Below are positions 1-7,889 of a stretch of 48,540 bases of DNA, one piece after another. Positions within the stretch are counted from its first letter, which is position 1. Every line of letters begins with the position of its first letter. The notes below the pieces were generated by a model. That model was given only the letters and a program-made list of their open reading frames with translations. It was not told where the DNA came from and did no database searches. The DNA comes from Candidatus Omnitrophota bacterium (GTDB taxonomy: Bacteria > Omnitrophota > Gorgyraeia > Duberdicusellales > 4484-171), in the NCBI GenBank assembly GCA_018818105.1, contig JAHISK010000035.1:1-48540 (forward strand), written 5' to 3'. A program made the translations under genes and the position numbers.

Positions 1-432
1 AATCCAAGAATAAAACCTATGGTAAGTTGGAAATGGAAAGTGTTACGGTTTCCTGATAAACAGGTAGCCAAAGGTACTGATAATGGATGGATAGAAAAAG
101 ATGATTACGCGGCCAGGTTTTATGTTATTTTTCCAGGTTTTCTTTTTAGCCAGATGAAATGTATTGAGTATGTATGGGCTAAGGATCTTGCTTCAGGCGT
201 TGTTATGAGTAGTCCGTATTTTAGTTCCATAAAAATTATGGTAGTTGAGTCGGGTGAAAAAAATAAAGGTGAATGGGTTTTTGAGGAGAGAAATATATAT
301 GAGGATTACAAGAAAATTTTTGGTCATCTTCCTGGAAAAGTTGGCGGTATTGCGATTATGACTGATACAGATAATACCAAAAGTATAGCCGAAGCTCATT
401 ATGATGAGGTGAGGGTGGGATATAAAAAATAG
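1..432 (+). CDS. DUF3047 family protein, 3' part (5' end outside window)
   Basis: The reading frame is open to the left window edge, so this is the C-terminal part of a longer protein; the ATG at 19 is probably internal. Visible family features are a W-K-W-K-V stretch near the start, the AARFYVIFPG strand, the YVWA segment, and near the C-terminus the DYKKIFG helix followed by IAIMTDTDNT, which I recognise from the DUF3047 family. Function of DUF3047 proteins is unknown; many are exported. No signal peptide can be judged because the N-terminus is missing. A heptamer repeat hairpin follows the stop codon directly. Confidence 0.7.
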   Translation, partial: NPRIKPMVSWKWKVLRFPDKQVAKGTDNGWIEKDDYAARFYVIFPGFLFSQMKCIEYVWAKDLASGVVMSSPYFSSIKIMVVESGEKNKGEWVFEERNIYEDYKKIFGHLPGKVGGIAIMTDTDNTKSIAEAHYDEVRVGYKK

Positions 433-512
433 TATATAGTGAATAGTATATAGTATTTAGACGGAGATAATTAAAACTATATACTAACGACTATATACTG
501 GATACTGGTAAT
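430..512. repeat. heptamer-repeat hairpin
   Basis: The left arm is a 7-bp-period array (tagtata, tagtgaa, tagtata, tagtatt) at 430-457. The right arm at 478-512 is its approximate complement (ctatata, ctaacga, ctatata, ctggata, ctggtaa). It fills the spacer between two genes; the left arm starts at the stop codon of the first gene. Confidence 0.8.
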
Positions 513-525
513 TGGAGGAAGAAAA

Positions 526-942
526 ATGGAAGAGAGAAGAAGAAAAAAGTTTGTTGATATTCCCTTTCAACGAAAATTGCTAGTTTTTATTTTTGCTTGT
601 TCGATAATCCCAGCGGTGATTGTTGCAATATGTTTGTATTATCTTATATTTAATCTGCTGGCGCAGCAGATGGTTATTCCTGAAGCTATCGCCTATAATT
701 TAATTCCCGTGGCTAAAAAAGTTACAATTATTATTTTTATAGCGTTGCCGGTTACGTTATTAATCATATGGATTATGGCGGTGGAAATGTCTCATAAAAT
801 TGCCGGACCGCTTTTTCGGTTAGATAGAGAATTAGATAATAGGATTACCGGTCAAGACCATGGTCATATAACTGTGCGTAAAAAGGATGAGTTAAGGCCG
901 CTTATTGATAAAATAAATATATTGCTTTCAAAAAACAAATAA
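526..942 (+). CDS. two-TM membrane protein with HAMP-like domain
   Basis: 138 aa. Starts after a clear GGAGG site. A basic N-terminus is followed by two hydrophobic segments at about residues 18-43 and 68-90, separated by a short non-cytoplasmic loop. After TM2 comes a HAMP-like stretch (SHKIAGPLFRLDREL, then KDELRPLIDKIN) to the end. No kinase, cyclase or methyl-accepting domain follows, so the protein is a stand-alone HAMP module that could relay a signal to a partner or regulate a membrane complex. Fold assignment is by eye; the function is inferred. The stop codon abuts a MITE-like element starting at 944. Confidence 0.7.
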   Translation: MEERRRKKFVDIPFQRKLLVFIFACSIIPAVIVAICLYYLIFNLLAQQMVIPEAIAYNLIPVAKKVTIIIFIALPVTLLIIWIMAVEMSHKIAGPLFRLDRELDNRITGQDHGHITVRKKDELRPLIDKINILLSKNK

Positions 943-943
943 T

Positions 944-1080
944 GGCGCTGTTGCAAAATAGCACCAACGCCTGATTTTAGAGATTAAAGATCGATTACAG
1001 CGATAAAAAAGTTAATGTTTTTTCTTTGTAATCAAGTCTTAATCGTTGTATCAGTGGCTGTTATATTTCGTAACAGTCCC
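944..1080. mobile_element. MITE-like element with imperfect terminal inverted repeats
   Basis: The left end GGCGCTGTTGCAAAA (944-958) matches the inverted right end GGGACTGTTACGAAA (1066-1080) at 11 of 15 positions. The pentamer ATAAT flanks both sides (939-943 and 1081-1085) and could be a target duplication, though it is AT-only and short. The element is 137 bp, non-coding, and resembles the termini of IS6-like elements (CTGTTGCAAA). No transposase is present in the window. Confidence 0.4.
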
Positions 1081-1087
1081 ATAATTT

Positions 1088-1140
1088 TAGATAGTATTTA
1101 GTGGTTGGTGATTTTTTAACTAAACACTAACAGATTTTAG
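1088..1140. repeat. heptamer-repeat hairpin
   Basis: Heptamers tagatag, tatttag, tggttgg (1088-1108) face ctaaaca, ctaacag (1120-1133) across a T-rich loop. It lies between the MITE-like element and the alpha/beta hydrolase gene. Confidence 0.6.
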
Positions 1141-1175
1141 TTAAGAATAATCTTCATTTCTAATAAAATAAAAAG

Positions 1176-2045
1176 ATGGTAAGAGTTATCGTTTATATAT
1201 TGTTTTTTGTTTTTTCAATGGCAGGGTATGTTAGATCTATTGAAAATTCAAAGATATTTTATCCCACAAAAGAAATCATTGAGACGCCGCGGGTTTTAAA
1301 CGTGGAATTTCAGGATATATATATTAAAACTTCAGATAATATTAAGATAAACGGGTGGTTTATTCCAAAACCCGGCGCGCGATATACTGTATTATTTTTG
1401 CATGGTAACGGCGGTAATATGGGCGACAGATTAGATAAAATAAATATGTTTTACGATATCGGCGTAAATATGTTTATAGTTGATTATAGAGGGTATGGCA
1501 GCAGCGAAGGCAAAGTAAGTGAGAAGGGCGTATATCTAGACGCCAGGTTTTGTTATAAATATTTAGTAGATGATTTCAAGATAGCGCCTGAACATATTTT
1601 AGTATATGGAGAGTCCTTGGGCGCGGCTATCGCTATAGATTTAGTGTCTAATGTAGAAGTCGCGGCGTTAATAACAGAAGGAGCTTTTACCAGCATAAAA
1701 GAAGTAGGTAAGACGGTTCATCCTTTTTTAACGTTATTTTTGCTTTCTGATAAATTTAATTCTTTAGCAAAAATAAATCATGTTACGGTGCCAAAGTTAT
1801 TTATCCATTCATCCAGCGATGAGTTGGTGCCGTTTAGTTTAGGAAAGAAACTTTATAGAAAAGCAGTATTACCTAAGCAGTTTGTTGAGTTAACCGGCGA
1901 TCATAATGGCGCGTTTATAGAGTCGCAGAAAAAATATATTGAGGCGATAAAAGAGTTTATTGATAATCTTGGGAAGACTGAAGATCGAAGACTAAGATTT
2001 TGGGAAAGATGGTCCATAGTATGTGGTCGAGGGGTAGTAATATGA
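1176..2045 (+). CDS. alpha/beta hydrolase (Bem46/serine aminopeptidase-like)
   Basis: 289 aa with an N-terminal hydrophobic segment (residues 3-18), probably a membrane anchor. The alpha/beta-hydrolase layout is complete: oxyanion motif HGNGGN (76-81), GYGSSEG (107-112), nucleophile elbow GESLG with Ser147, acid Asp215 in SSDELVP, and base His243 in GDHNGAF. The family contains esterases and lipases; the substrate is unknown. The last ~24 residues after the final helix are encoded by a heptamer repeat (1973-2000) and look like run-on sequence rather than part of the fold. The stop overlaps the yjbQ start at 2042. The ribosome site is weak (AAAAAG). Confidence 0.85.
   Translation: MVRVIVYILFFVFSMAGYVRSIENSKIFYPTKEIIETPRVLNVEFQDIYIKTSDNIKINGWFIPKPGARYTVLFLHGNGGNMGDRLDKINMFYDIGVNMFIVDYRGYGSSEGKVSEKGVYLDARFCYKYLVDDFKIAPEHILVYGESLGAAIAIDLVSNVEVAALITEGAFTSIKEVGKTVHPFLTLFLLSDKFNSLAKINHVTVPKLFIHSSSDELVPFSLGKKLYRKAVLPKQFVELTGDHNGAFIESQKKYIEAIKEFIDNLGKTEDRRLRFWERWSIVCGRGVVI
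1973..2000. repeat. heptamer array inside hydrolase 3' end
   Basis: Units gaagact, gaagatc, gaagact, aagattt. They encode the GKTEDRRLR tail of the upstream hydrolase. Confidence 0.65.
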
Positions 2046-2458
2046 AAGTACTGACGCAGGAGTTGTGGTTTAATACTAAGAATAGGTTAGAGTTTATCAA
2101 TATAACGCCTACAATAGAGGAGTTAGTCGTGAAAAGTGGAGTGAAGGAAGGATTATGTTTAGTTAATGCTATGCATATTACCTCCAGTATTTTTATAAAT
2201 GATGATGAAAGCGGATTGCATAACGATTTCCAAGAATGGCTTGAAAAATTAGCGCCGTATCAACCTACTTCACAATATCAGCATAATGTCGGTGAAGATA
2301 ATGCTGACGCACATTTAAAACGAAGTGTTATGGGCAGAGAAGTGGTTGTCGCGATAACAAAGTCTAAACTTCATTTTGGGCCGTGGGAGCAGATTTTTTA
2401 CGGTGAATTTGACGGACGGCGTAGGAAGAGAGTGCTGGTGAAAATTATAGGAGAATGA
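2042..2458 (+). CDS. yjbQ: YjbQ/UPF0047 family protein (secondary thiamine-phosphate synthase type)
   Basis: 138 aa, the usual size of the family. The diagnostic C-terminal half is intact: [11 protein letters not shown] followed by [20 protein letters not shown] and a [10 protein letters not shown] end; the central His and acidic residues are those conserved in YjbQ. Members weakly complement thiamine-phosphate synthase mutants, and their physiological role is unsettled. I chose ATG 2042 rather than the upstream in-frame ATG at 2000, because 2042 has a GAGGGG ribosome site at suitable distance, gives the family N-terminus [10 protein letters not shown], and overlaps the upstream stop by only 4 bp. 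Confidence 0.9.
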   Translation: MKVLTQELWFNTKNRLEFINITPTIEELVVKSGVKEGLCLVNAMHITSSIFINDDESGLHNDFQEWLEKLAPYQPTSQYQHNVGEDNADAHLKRSVMGREVVVAITKSKLHFGPWEQIFYGEFDGRRRKRVLVKIIGE

Positions 2459-2463
2459 ATGAT

Positions 2464-2541
2464 TAGCGTTTAGCGGATAGCGAATAGAGTAAATAGTTTT
2501 TTTTATACTATACGCTAAACGCTACGCGCTATACGCTATTA
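2464..2541. repeat. heptamer-repeat hairpin (TAGCGNN words)
   Basis: Left arm tagcgtt, tagcgga, tagcgaa, tagagta (2464-2491). Right arm tacgcta, aacgcta, cgcgcta, tacgcta (about 2511-2538), with a T-rich loop. The same word family recurs at 36864-36946 and 45568-45634. Confidence 0.85.
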
Positions 2542-2546
2542 ATGAT

Positions 2547-2921
2547 ATGAAATATCTATTCTCTTGGAGAGTGTTGGGTGTTTATACTTTTTTTATAGTT
2601 CTGCTTTCGGTTTTTCCTTTTAAGGAAGGGTCTGAAGTAGGTATCGCTTTTTTAGATAAGATAGTCCATTTTTGTATGTACGCGGGATTAGCGTTTCTGG
2701 TGGTAAATACTTTTTTTTTGAAGAAACGTAGGCGTTTTAAAATGTCAGCATTTTTTTACGTGTTTTTATTAGGGGTAGCGCTTGAATTTGTCCAGGTTTT
2801 TCTTCCTTACCGCGGTTTTGAATTGGCAGATATTGGATGTAATTTTTTAGGCGGGTTGATAGGGGTATTATTCGTTGTAGGGGATGGGGGCGCCTGTCCT
2901 GTTAATATTATTAAATCATGA
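2547..2921 (+). CDS. VanZ-like family membrane protein
   Basis: 124 aa small membrane protein with about four hydrophobic segments. The VanZ-like pattern is clear: an N-terminal TM ending in SVFP, then DKIVHFCMYAGLAFL, a basic loop (KKRRRFK), GVALEFVQVFLPYRGFE, and DIGCNFLGGLIGVLF. Such proteins occur alone in many bacteria; teicoplanin-type resistance is known only for VanZ itself, so no resistance role is claimed. The C-terminal residues (about VVGDGGACP) derive from a degenerate copy of the GTAGGGG palindrome. The stop overlaps the next start (ATGA). There is no good ribosome site, only the heptamer hairpin just upstream. Confidence 0.85.
   Translation: MKYLFSWRVLGVYTFFIVLLSVFPFKEGSEVGIAFLDKIVHFCMYAGLAFLVVNTFFLKKRRRFKMSAFFYVFLLGVALEFVQVFLPYRGFELADIGCNFLGGLIGVLFVVGDGGACPVNIIKS
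2877..2905 (+). repeat. degenerate GTAGGGG palindromic repeat
   Basis: The sequence begins GTAGGGGATGGG and ends CCTGTTAA, like the dispersed palindrome family, but with an imperfect stem. It lies within the 3' end of the VanZ-like gene. Confidence 0.45.
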
Positions 2922-4474
2922 CCAACAACGTACAAAATTTAGTTCAAATGTTAGATGAAACCGCTAATCAATACCCTAAACGGATAGCTCTAGTTTTCGG
3001 CGCCAGAAAAATTACTTATGCCCAGTTAGTAAGCAATTCAAAGAAGATCGCGGCGAAGTTTTATGAAGAAGGCGTAAGGGAGTTTGATAAGATTGCGTTG
3101 TGGCTGCCTAATTGTCCAGAGTTTATTTATACTTTTTTCGCTAGTTTACGTTTGAAAGCGATAGTTGTTCCCATTAATACGATGTTAAAGAGAGAAGAAG
3201 CTATATTTATAATAGGAGATTCTCAAGCTAAAGTCTTAGTCTGTTCTATAGATAAAGCTTATGATAGTGAGAATATTTTATCGCGGCTTGAATTATTAAC
3301 ACAGGTGGTTTCGTTACTTGCTCCTGGCGGTAATAACATAGTTAGTAATTTTTCTGAATTCGTCAGATATCCGAAAGAGTTAGATGTAAAAGTAGATATT
3401 AAAGAAGATGATTTAGCTGAAATTATTTATACTTCAGGGACGACTGGTAAGCCTAAAGGTGCCTGTCTAACGCATAAGAATCTTCTTTCTAATGTAAGAG
3501 ATTGTGTTAGCGTAATAAATGTGACTAGAAAAGATTGTTTTATCTGTGTTTTGCCTCTTTTTCATTCTTTTGCTTCAACAGTTTGTATGTTGCTTCCTTT
3601 ATCAAGCGGGGCAAAAATTGTAATTATGAGAGCGGTTAGGCCTTTTAAACGGGTTATGCGCGCTATTTTTAAACATAAGGTAACTATATTTGCCGGTGTT
3701 CCTTCTTTTTTCAGTATTTTAAGTGAAGCTAAAATACCTAAGTGGAAAGCTTTGTTAGGTGTTTTTATGAATCCTATACGATTATATATTTCCGGGGCAG
3801 CTGCTCTTCCTTCTAGTGTGTGCCGTAAGTTCGAAAGACGGTTTCGCAGACCTCTTATTCAGGGGTACGGGTTAACTGAAGCGTCGCCGGTTGTGTCCTT
3901 AAATCCTTTAAAAGGAAGACGCAAATCAGCGTCGATAGGTAAACCCTTACCGTCGGTAGAAGTAAAAGTAGTGGGTAAGAAAGGCGAAGAATTGAAACCG
4001 AATCAAGTAGGTGAGTTGCTAGTTAAGGGGCCTAATGTGATGAAGGGATACTATAATCAACCTCAGAGCCAGGCTAAAAAAGTTTTATGTGATGGCTGGT
4101 TGTATACAGGTGATTTAGCTAAGATAGATCAGGATGGATTTCTTTATATTATGGGAAGGATAAAAGATATGATTAACGTGAGAGGGCTAAATGTTTATCC
4201 TCGAGAAATAGAAGATGTTCTTTATAAGCATCATAAAGTAAAAGAGGCCGCTGTTCTTGGCGTTGTTCATCGGCACAGAGGAGAGGTTCCTGTAGCGTTT
4301 GTTGTTAAAGATGATCAATTAGAAGAAAGAGAATTGGTTAAATATTTGAGAGGTAATCTTGCTTCTTATAAAGTTCCCCTAAAAATATTATTTAAAGATA
4401 GTTTGCCGAAAAACGTGACAGGAAAGATATTAAAAAAAGAATTAAAAAAAGAAATAAAAAATCTATTTAAGTAA
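2918..4474 (+). CDS. AMP-dependent acyl-CoA synthetase/ligase (long-chain fatty acid type)
   Basis: 518 aa adenylate-forming enzyme, expected to activate a fatty acid with ATP and CoA. Motifs in order: the phosphate-binding loop YTSGTTGKPKG (171-181); GYGLTEASPV mid-protein; GWLYTGDL and GRIKDMINVRG at the hinge; and the C-terminal catalytic lysine context PKNVTGKILKKEL. Length and motifs match FadD-type ligases; chain-length preference cannot be read from sequence. It is translationally coupled to the VanZ-like gene by the ATGA overlap. Confidence 0.9.
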   Translation: MTNNVQNLVQMLDETANQYPKRIALVFGARKITYAQLVSNSKKIAAKFYEEGVREFDKIALWLPNCPEFIYTFFASLRLKAIVVPINTMLKREEAIFIIGDSQAKVLVCSIDKAYDSENILSRLELLTQVVSLLAPGGNNIVSNFSEFVRYPKELDVKVDIKEDDLAEIIYTSGTTGKPKGACLTHKNLLSNVRDCVSVINVTRKDCFICVLPLFHSFASTVCMLLPLSSGAKIVIMRAVRPFKRVMRAIFKHKVTIFAGVPSFFSILSEAKIPKWKALLGVFMNPIRLYISGAAALPSSVCRKFERRFRRPLIQGYGLTEASPVVSLNPLKGRRKSASIGKPLPSVEVKVVGKKGEELKPNQVGELLVKGPNVMKGYYNQPQSQAKKVLCDGWLYTGDLAKIDQDGFLYIMGRIKDMINVRGLNVYPREIEDVLYKHHKVKEAAVLGVVHRHRGEVPVAFVVKDDQLEERELVKYLRGNLASYKVPLKILFKDSLPKNVTGKILKKELKKEIKNLFK

Positions 4475-4505
4475 CCAGTAGAAACAGTAATAGGATTGAT
4501 TAAAT

Positions 4506-5156
4506 ATGAAAGACCCATTTGAAATTATATTTGAAGATGAGTATGTGGTTGTTCTGAATAAAATCGCTAAAATATTAGTACAGCCATCTCCTAAAAAAGA
4601 GAAACTTACATTATCCTCTCTTTTAGCGAAAAAATTGAATGAAAAGGTTTATCCTTGCCATCGGTTAGATAGAGAAACCAGTGGATTGATAATTTACGCT
4701 AAGAGTAATTCTGTTCAGAAAAAAATTATGGATCAGTTTCGGCGGGGAGAGGTTAGAAAGAAATATATAGCGTTTGTAAAAGGTAAAATGAAGAAGAGAA
4801 GCGGAGAAATCGAAAATTATATTTTGGACAAAGAGGGGGCGAAGTTCGGCGAAAAAGCTAAAAAGGCTAAAACTCGCTACCGTGTGTTAGGGGAATCTGA
4901 TGAATTTAGTGTGGTAGAATTAGTCCCGTTAACGGGCAGAACAAATCAATTAAGAATCCAGTTTGCTAAATTAGGACATCCTATTTTAGGAGAAAGAAGA
5001 TACGCTTTTAGACGAGATTTTCCAATTGATTTTAAACGGCTGGCGCTACATTCTTTTTTCGTTAGTTTCATTCATCCTATAAGTAGAGATAGGGTAAATT
5101 TAGAAATAGAGATGGCGCAAGATATGGGGGAGTTTTTACGGGATTTAAGTGTTTAA
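4506..5156 (+). CDS. RluA-family pseudouridine synthase
   Basis: 216 aa, a short RluA-type enzyme without an N-terminal S4 domain. The catalytic motif HRLDRETSGL contains Asp55, and the second signature LTGRTNQLRIQFAKLGHPILG lies in the C-terminal half. These enzymes isomerise specific uridines in rRNA or tRNA; the target base is not predictable here. It sits 31 bp after the acyl-CoA ligase gene, with a weak AGGA ribosome site. Confidence 0.88.
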   Translation: MKDPFEIIFEDEYVVVLNKIAKILVQPSPKKEKLTLSSLLAKKLNEKVYPCHRLDRETSGLIIYAKSNSVQKKIMDQFRRGEVRKKYIAFVKGKMKKRSGEIENYILDKEGAKFGEKAKKAKTRYRVLGESDEFSVVELVPLTGRTNQLRIQFAKLGHPILGERRYAFRRDFPIDFKRLALHSFFVSFIHPISRDRVNLEIEMAQDMGEFLRDLSV

Positions 5157-5201
5157 ATTAAATCCAATCGCGAATTTTAGTTTATTGTATTGCTATTGGA
5201 A

Positions 5202-5230
5202 TTGAATTGAATTGAATTGAATTGTATAAT
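5202..5230 (+). promoter_or_regulatory. sigma70-type promoter candidate within a TTGAA pentamer repeat
   Basis: TTGAAT (5202-5207), a 17-bp spacer and TATAAT (5225-5230). The -35 and spacer are made of four tandem TTGAA units. Expected to transcribe the foldase gene at 5390. Confidence 0.5.
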
Positions 5231-5292
5231 TAATATTGAAAATTTGAAGGAGATGGTTAAAATAGATTGTGCTTTTGTAGAGTAAAGTGGCT

Positions 5293-5373
5293 TTCCGATA
5301 CGAAGTATCGGAATCCCGCGTGCGGTTAACGCCATGCGGGAAATCTCCACGTGCGCGCTTGTTCGTTACGTGG
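5293..5373. repeat. three consecutive hairpins upstream of foldase gene
   Basis: Stem TTCCGATAC/GTATCGGAA (5293-5313), stem TCCCGC/GCGGGA (5314-5341), and stem CCACGT/ACGTGG (5347-5373). The third resembles the hairpin at 22792-22824. They lie in the 5' leader of the gene at 5390, so they could act in RNA or be remnants of a repeat element. The rest of the 5157-5389 spacer is AT-rich with no gene. Confidence 0.6.
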
Positions 5374-5389
5374 TAATTAGGAGGTTGAT

Positions 5390-6274
5390 ATGAGATTAAG
5401 AGGAGTTGTGTTTTTTGTTTTGGTTCTTGTTCTTTTTGGAACTAACGCGATATCTGTTTATGCTGAAGAGAGTGTTGCTGATGATTATGTTGTCGCTACG
5501 TTAGGGGTTGAAAAAATATATTTTTCCGAAGTAGCCAAAATAGCGGATGGATTAAGTCAGGAACTTAAAAATAGTTTCGCGAATGATTTGCAATGGCGGT
5601 ACAATTTTATTCAAAATTATGTTACGCTTTACGCTTTGGCAAAGAGAGCTGCGGATGAAAAAATAGATAAAAATGAGGAGGTAAACTTTTCTTTTGAAAA
5701 TGTTAAACGGCAAATTTTGTCTAATAAGTTAGTCAGCGATACATTATCTAAAGTTAACCTTACTCAAGAGAATGTAGAAAGGTATTTCGAATCGGCAAAG
5801 GTTAATTATCAATCAGATGAAGATATTAGGTTGAGTTATGTTAAATTAAGTAGCAAAGAAGAGGCTGATAGTTTTATGAATCAGTTAAATAAAGGGAAAG
5901 AGTTTGATCGGTTGGCAAAAAAGAGTAAAGTTGAAGGAAACGATTTTATTTCTAAGGCTAATCCTTATTATAAAGAGTTAGGAAATTTAAGTTTTGCCAA
6001 TGTCCTAGATTCATTTACGGCTTTAGGTGTTGGCGGAAGTAGTAACCCTGTAGAGATGAATAGTGAGTTTTACATATTTCATGTAGAGGAAAAAAAGCCT
6101 GCTGCAAAAGTTGTTTTAGCGCAAGTCCGTGATAGGGTTATACAGGATTATACTCGACAGGTAAGAGAAACAGTAGTTACAAATCTTATAAATGAAACAA
6201 TGGAACAGAAGGAGGTAATAATAAATACGGATATAATAACTGAGCAGTTTAAATTAAGTAAGAAGGAAGAATAA
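5390..6274 (+). CDS. exported parvulin/SurA-like foldase (peptidyl-prolyl isomerase family)
   Basis: 294 aa. A cleavable-looking signal peptide covers residues 1-26 (basic MRLRG, hydrophobic core, VYAEE). The rest follows the SurA/PrsA-like plan: an N-terminal helical region with SEVAKIADGL, then from about residue 145 a parvulin-like part (IRLSYVKLSSKEEADSFMNQL, FDRLAKKS, LGNLSFANVLDSF, FYIFHVEEKKPA) and a C-terminal helix. The isomerase core is degenerate, so a chaperone role in envelope protein folding is as likely as isomerase activity. It has a strong AGGAGG ribosome site. A second, distinct SurA-like gene lies at 27938. Confidence 0.75.
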   Translation: MRLRGVVFFVLVLVLFGTNAISVYAEESVADDYVVATLGVEKIYFSEVAKIADGLSQELKNSFANDLQWRYNFIQNYVTLYALAKRAADEKIDKNEEVNFSFENVKRQILSNKLVSDTLSKVNLTQENVERYFESAKVNYQSDEDIRLSYVKLSSKEEADSFMNQLNKGKEFDRLAKKSKVEGNDFISKANPYYKELGNLSFANVLDSFTALGVGGSSNPVEMNSEFYIFHVEEKKPAAKVVLAQVRDRVIQDYTRQVRETVVTNLINETMEQKEVIINTDIITEQFKLSKKEE

Positions 6275-6278
6275 GATA

Positions 6279-6391
6279 GTTATAAGTTTTAGGTTATAAG
6301 TTTTAAGTTGGTAGAAAATACAGCTAGGTTTTAATCTTTGTATATCGAAGAGTTCTTTATCTTTATGGCTTTTAAACTTATAATTTATAAC
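6279..6391. repeat. heptamer-repeat hairpin
   Basis: Left arm gttataa, gttttag, gttataa, gttttaa (6279-6306). Right arm tttaaac, ttataat, ttataac (6371-6391). The loop is about 65 nt. Confidence 0.75.
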
Positions 6392-6413
6392 TATTTGTAA
6401 AGGGGAGAGTTTA

Positions 6414-7889
6414 ATGGAAAAGAGACAACGCTGGCCGTCGAGGATGATATTTATATTTGCCGCTATAGGATCCGCTGTAGGATTAGGTAATATTTGGCGG
6501 TTTCCTTATTTAGCCGGTAAATATGGCGGAGGAGCGTTTTTAATCCCCTATTTAATAATGCTTTTTCTATTAGGCGTACCTCTTTTAATAATGGAATTCG
6601 CCATTGGTCAACGTATGCAGGTTGGGGCTGTCGGGTCTTTTCGTAAGATTAAACGTAAGTTGGCAGGTATTGGTTTAGGGTCGGTATTATGTGGATTTAT
6701 TGTAGTAAGTTATTATGCGGTAATTATGGGATGGTGTTTAATATATTTGATATATTCATTTACATTGAAATGGGGTGCTGATACAAAGAGTTTTTTCTTT
6801 GATAATGTAATTCATCTAAGTAAAGATGTGGGAGAGGTAGGGTTTATTTCTGTAGAGATTATTTTTGCTTTAGTCATTGTATGGGCCTTGATATATTTTT
6901 CTGTGTGGAAGGGAATTAAGAGTGTTAGTAAAGTAGTATTGGTAACTATGCCTTTACCTATAATTCTGTTTTTTATTCTTTTGATTCGGGGGATTACTTT
7001 ACCAGGAGCAATAGATGGAATTATATTTTATTTAAAACCAAATTTTGGGGCGTTGTTAGATTTTGAAGTATGGAGCGCGGCAATGTCTCAGATATTTTTT
7101 ACTTTAAGTTTAGCTTTTGGGATAATGATTGCTTATGCCAGTTATCAGCATGAATCCAGTGATATATCAAAAAGCGCGATAATTACGGCGTTAGTTAATT
7201 CGGGAATTTCTATTATCGCTGGATTCTGTGTTTTTTCTACTTTAGGGTATATGGCGTCAAGGAGCGGAGTGCCGGTTTCAGAATTAGCCGCCTCCGGCCC
7301 TTCTTTAGCTTTTATTGTTTTTCCAAAAGCGTTATCACTTATTCCCTTTGCTTCGGTTTTCGCGGTATTATTTTTTGTTATGCTTATAACTCTAGGTATT
7401 GACAGCGCTTTTTCTTTGGTTGAGGCCGCTTCGACCGTAATCCATGATCGGTATTCGCATATAAGAAAAGAAGATGTTTCTTTGTACGTATGCGTTTTTG
7501 GATTTATTTGCGGAATAATTTTTGCTACCTTTGCCGGATTATATTATTTAGATATAACGGACCATTTTATAACAAATTACGGATTAGTTTTAGTAGGATT
7601 GCTGGAAGTATTAGCTATAGGATGGTTATATGGGGCTAATAAATTAAGGAACTATGTTAATCATGTATCCGAAATAAAAATTGGAAAATGGTGGAACACG
7701 CTTATTAAATTTATCATTCCTGTTTTTCTTATTGTGTTATTGATTGCTAATTTTATCAGAGATATAAAACATCCCTATGAAGGTTATCCTCAGTGGGCAA
7801 TATTTTGTTTTGGATGGGGGTTGATTATCGGTGTACTTCTATTAAGTTGCCTATCTGTATTCTTTTCGAGACAAAAAAATAATGTGTAA
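6414..7889 (+). CDS. sodium-dependent neurotransmitter:sodium symporter (NSS/SNF) family transporter
   Basis: 491 aa polytopic membrane protein in the LeuT fold family, which couples Na+ to uptake of amino acids or amines. The signature TM1 is intact: WPSRMIFIFAAIGSAVGLGN followed by IWRFPYLAGKYGGGAFLIPY. Around eleven to twelve hydrophobic segments follow, ending in a basic SRQKNNV tail. TM1 contains the unwound Gly-rich region that binds Na+ in LeuT. The substrate is not predictable from sequence. A GGGGAG ribosome site precedes the ATG. The stop overlaps the next gene by 8 bp, indicating co-translation with the exported serine hydrolase. Confidence 0.92.
   Translation: MEKRQRWPSRMIFIFAAIGSAVGLGNIWRFPYLAGKYGGGAFLIPYLIMLFLLGVPLLIMEFAIGQRMQVGAVGSFRKIKRKLAGIGLGSVLCGFIVVSYYAVIMGWCLIYLIYSFTLKWGADTKSFFFDNVIHLSKDVGEVGFISVEIIFALVIVWALIYFSVWKGIKSVSKVVLVTMPLPIILFFILLIRGITLPGAIDGIIFYLKPNFGALLDFEVWSAAMSQIFFTLSLAFGIMIAYASYQHESSDISKSAIITALVNSGISIIAGFCVFSTLGYMASRSGVPVSELAASGPSLAFIVFPKALSLIPFASVFAVLFFVMLITLGIDSAFSLVEAASTVIHDRYSHIRKEDVSLYVCVFGFICGIIFATFAGLYYLDITDHFITNYGLVLVGLLEVLAIGWLYGANKLRNYVNHVSEIKIGKWWNTLIKFIIPVFLIVLLIANFIRDIKHPYEGYPQWAIFCFGWGLIIGVLLLSCLSVFFSRQKNNV

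Noticed and set aside
2547-2921. Glycopeptide resistance gene (vanZ)
   Set aside because: Only the general VanZ-like fold is seen, with no other van genes; such proteins are common without resistance.
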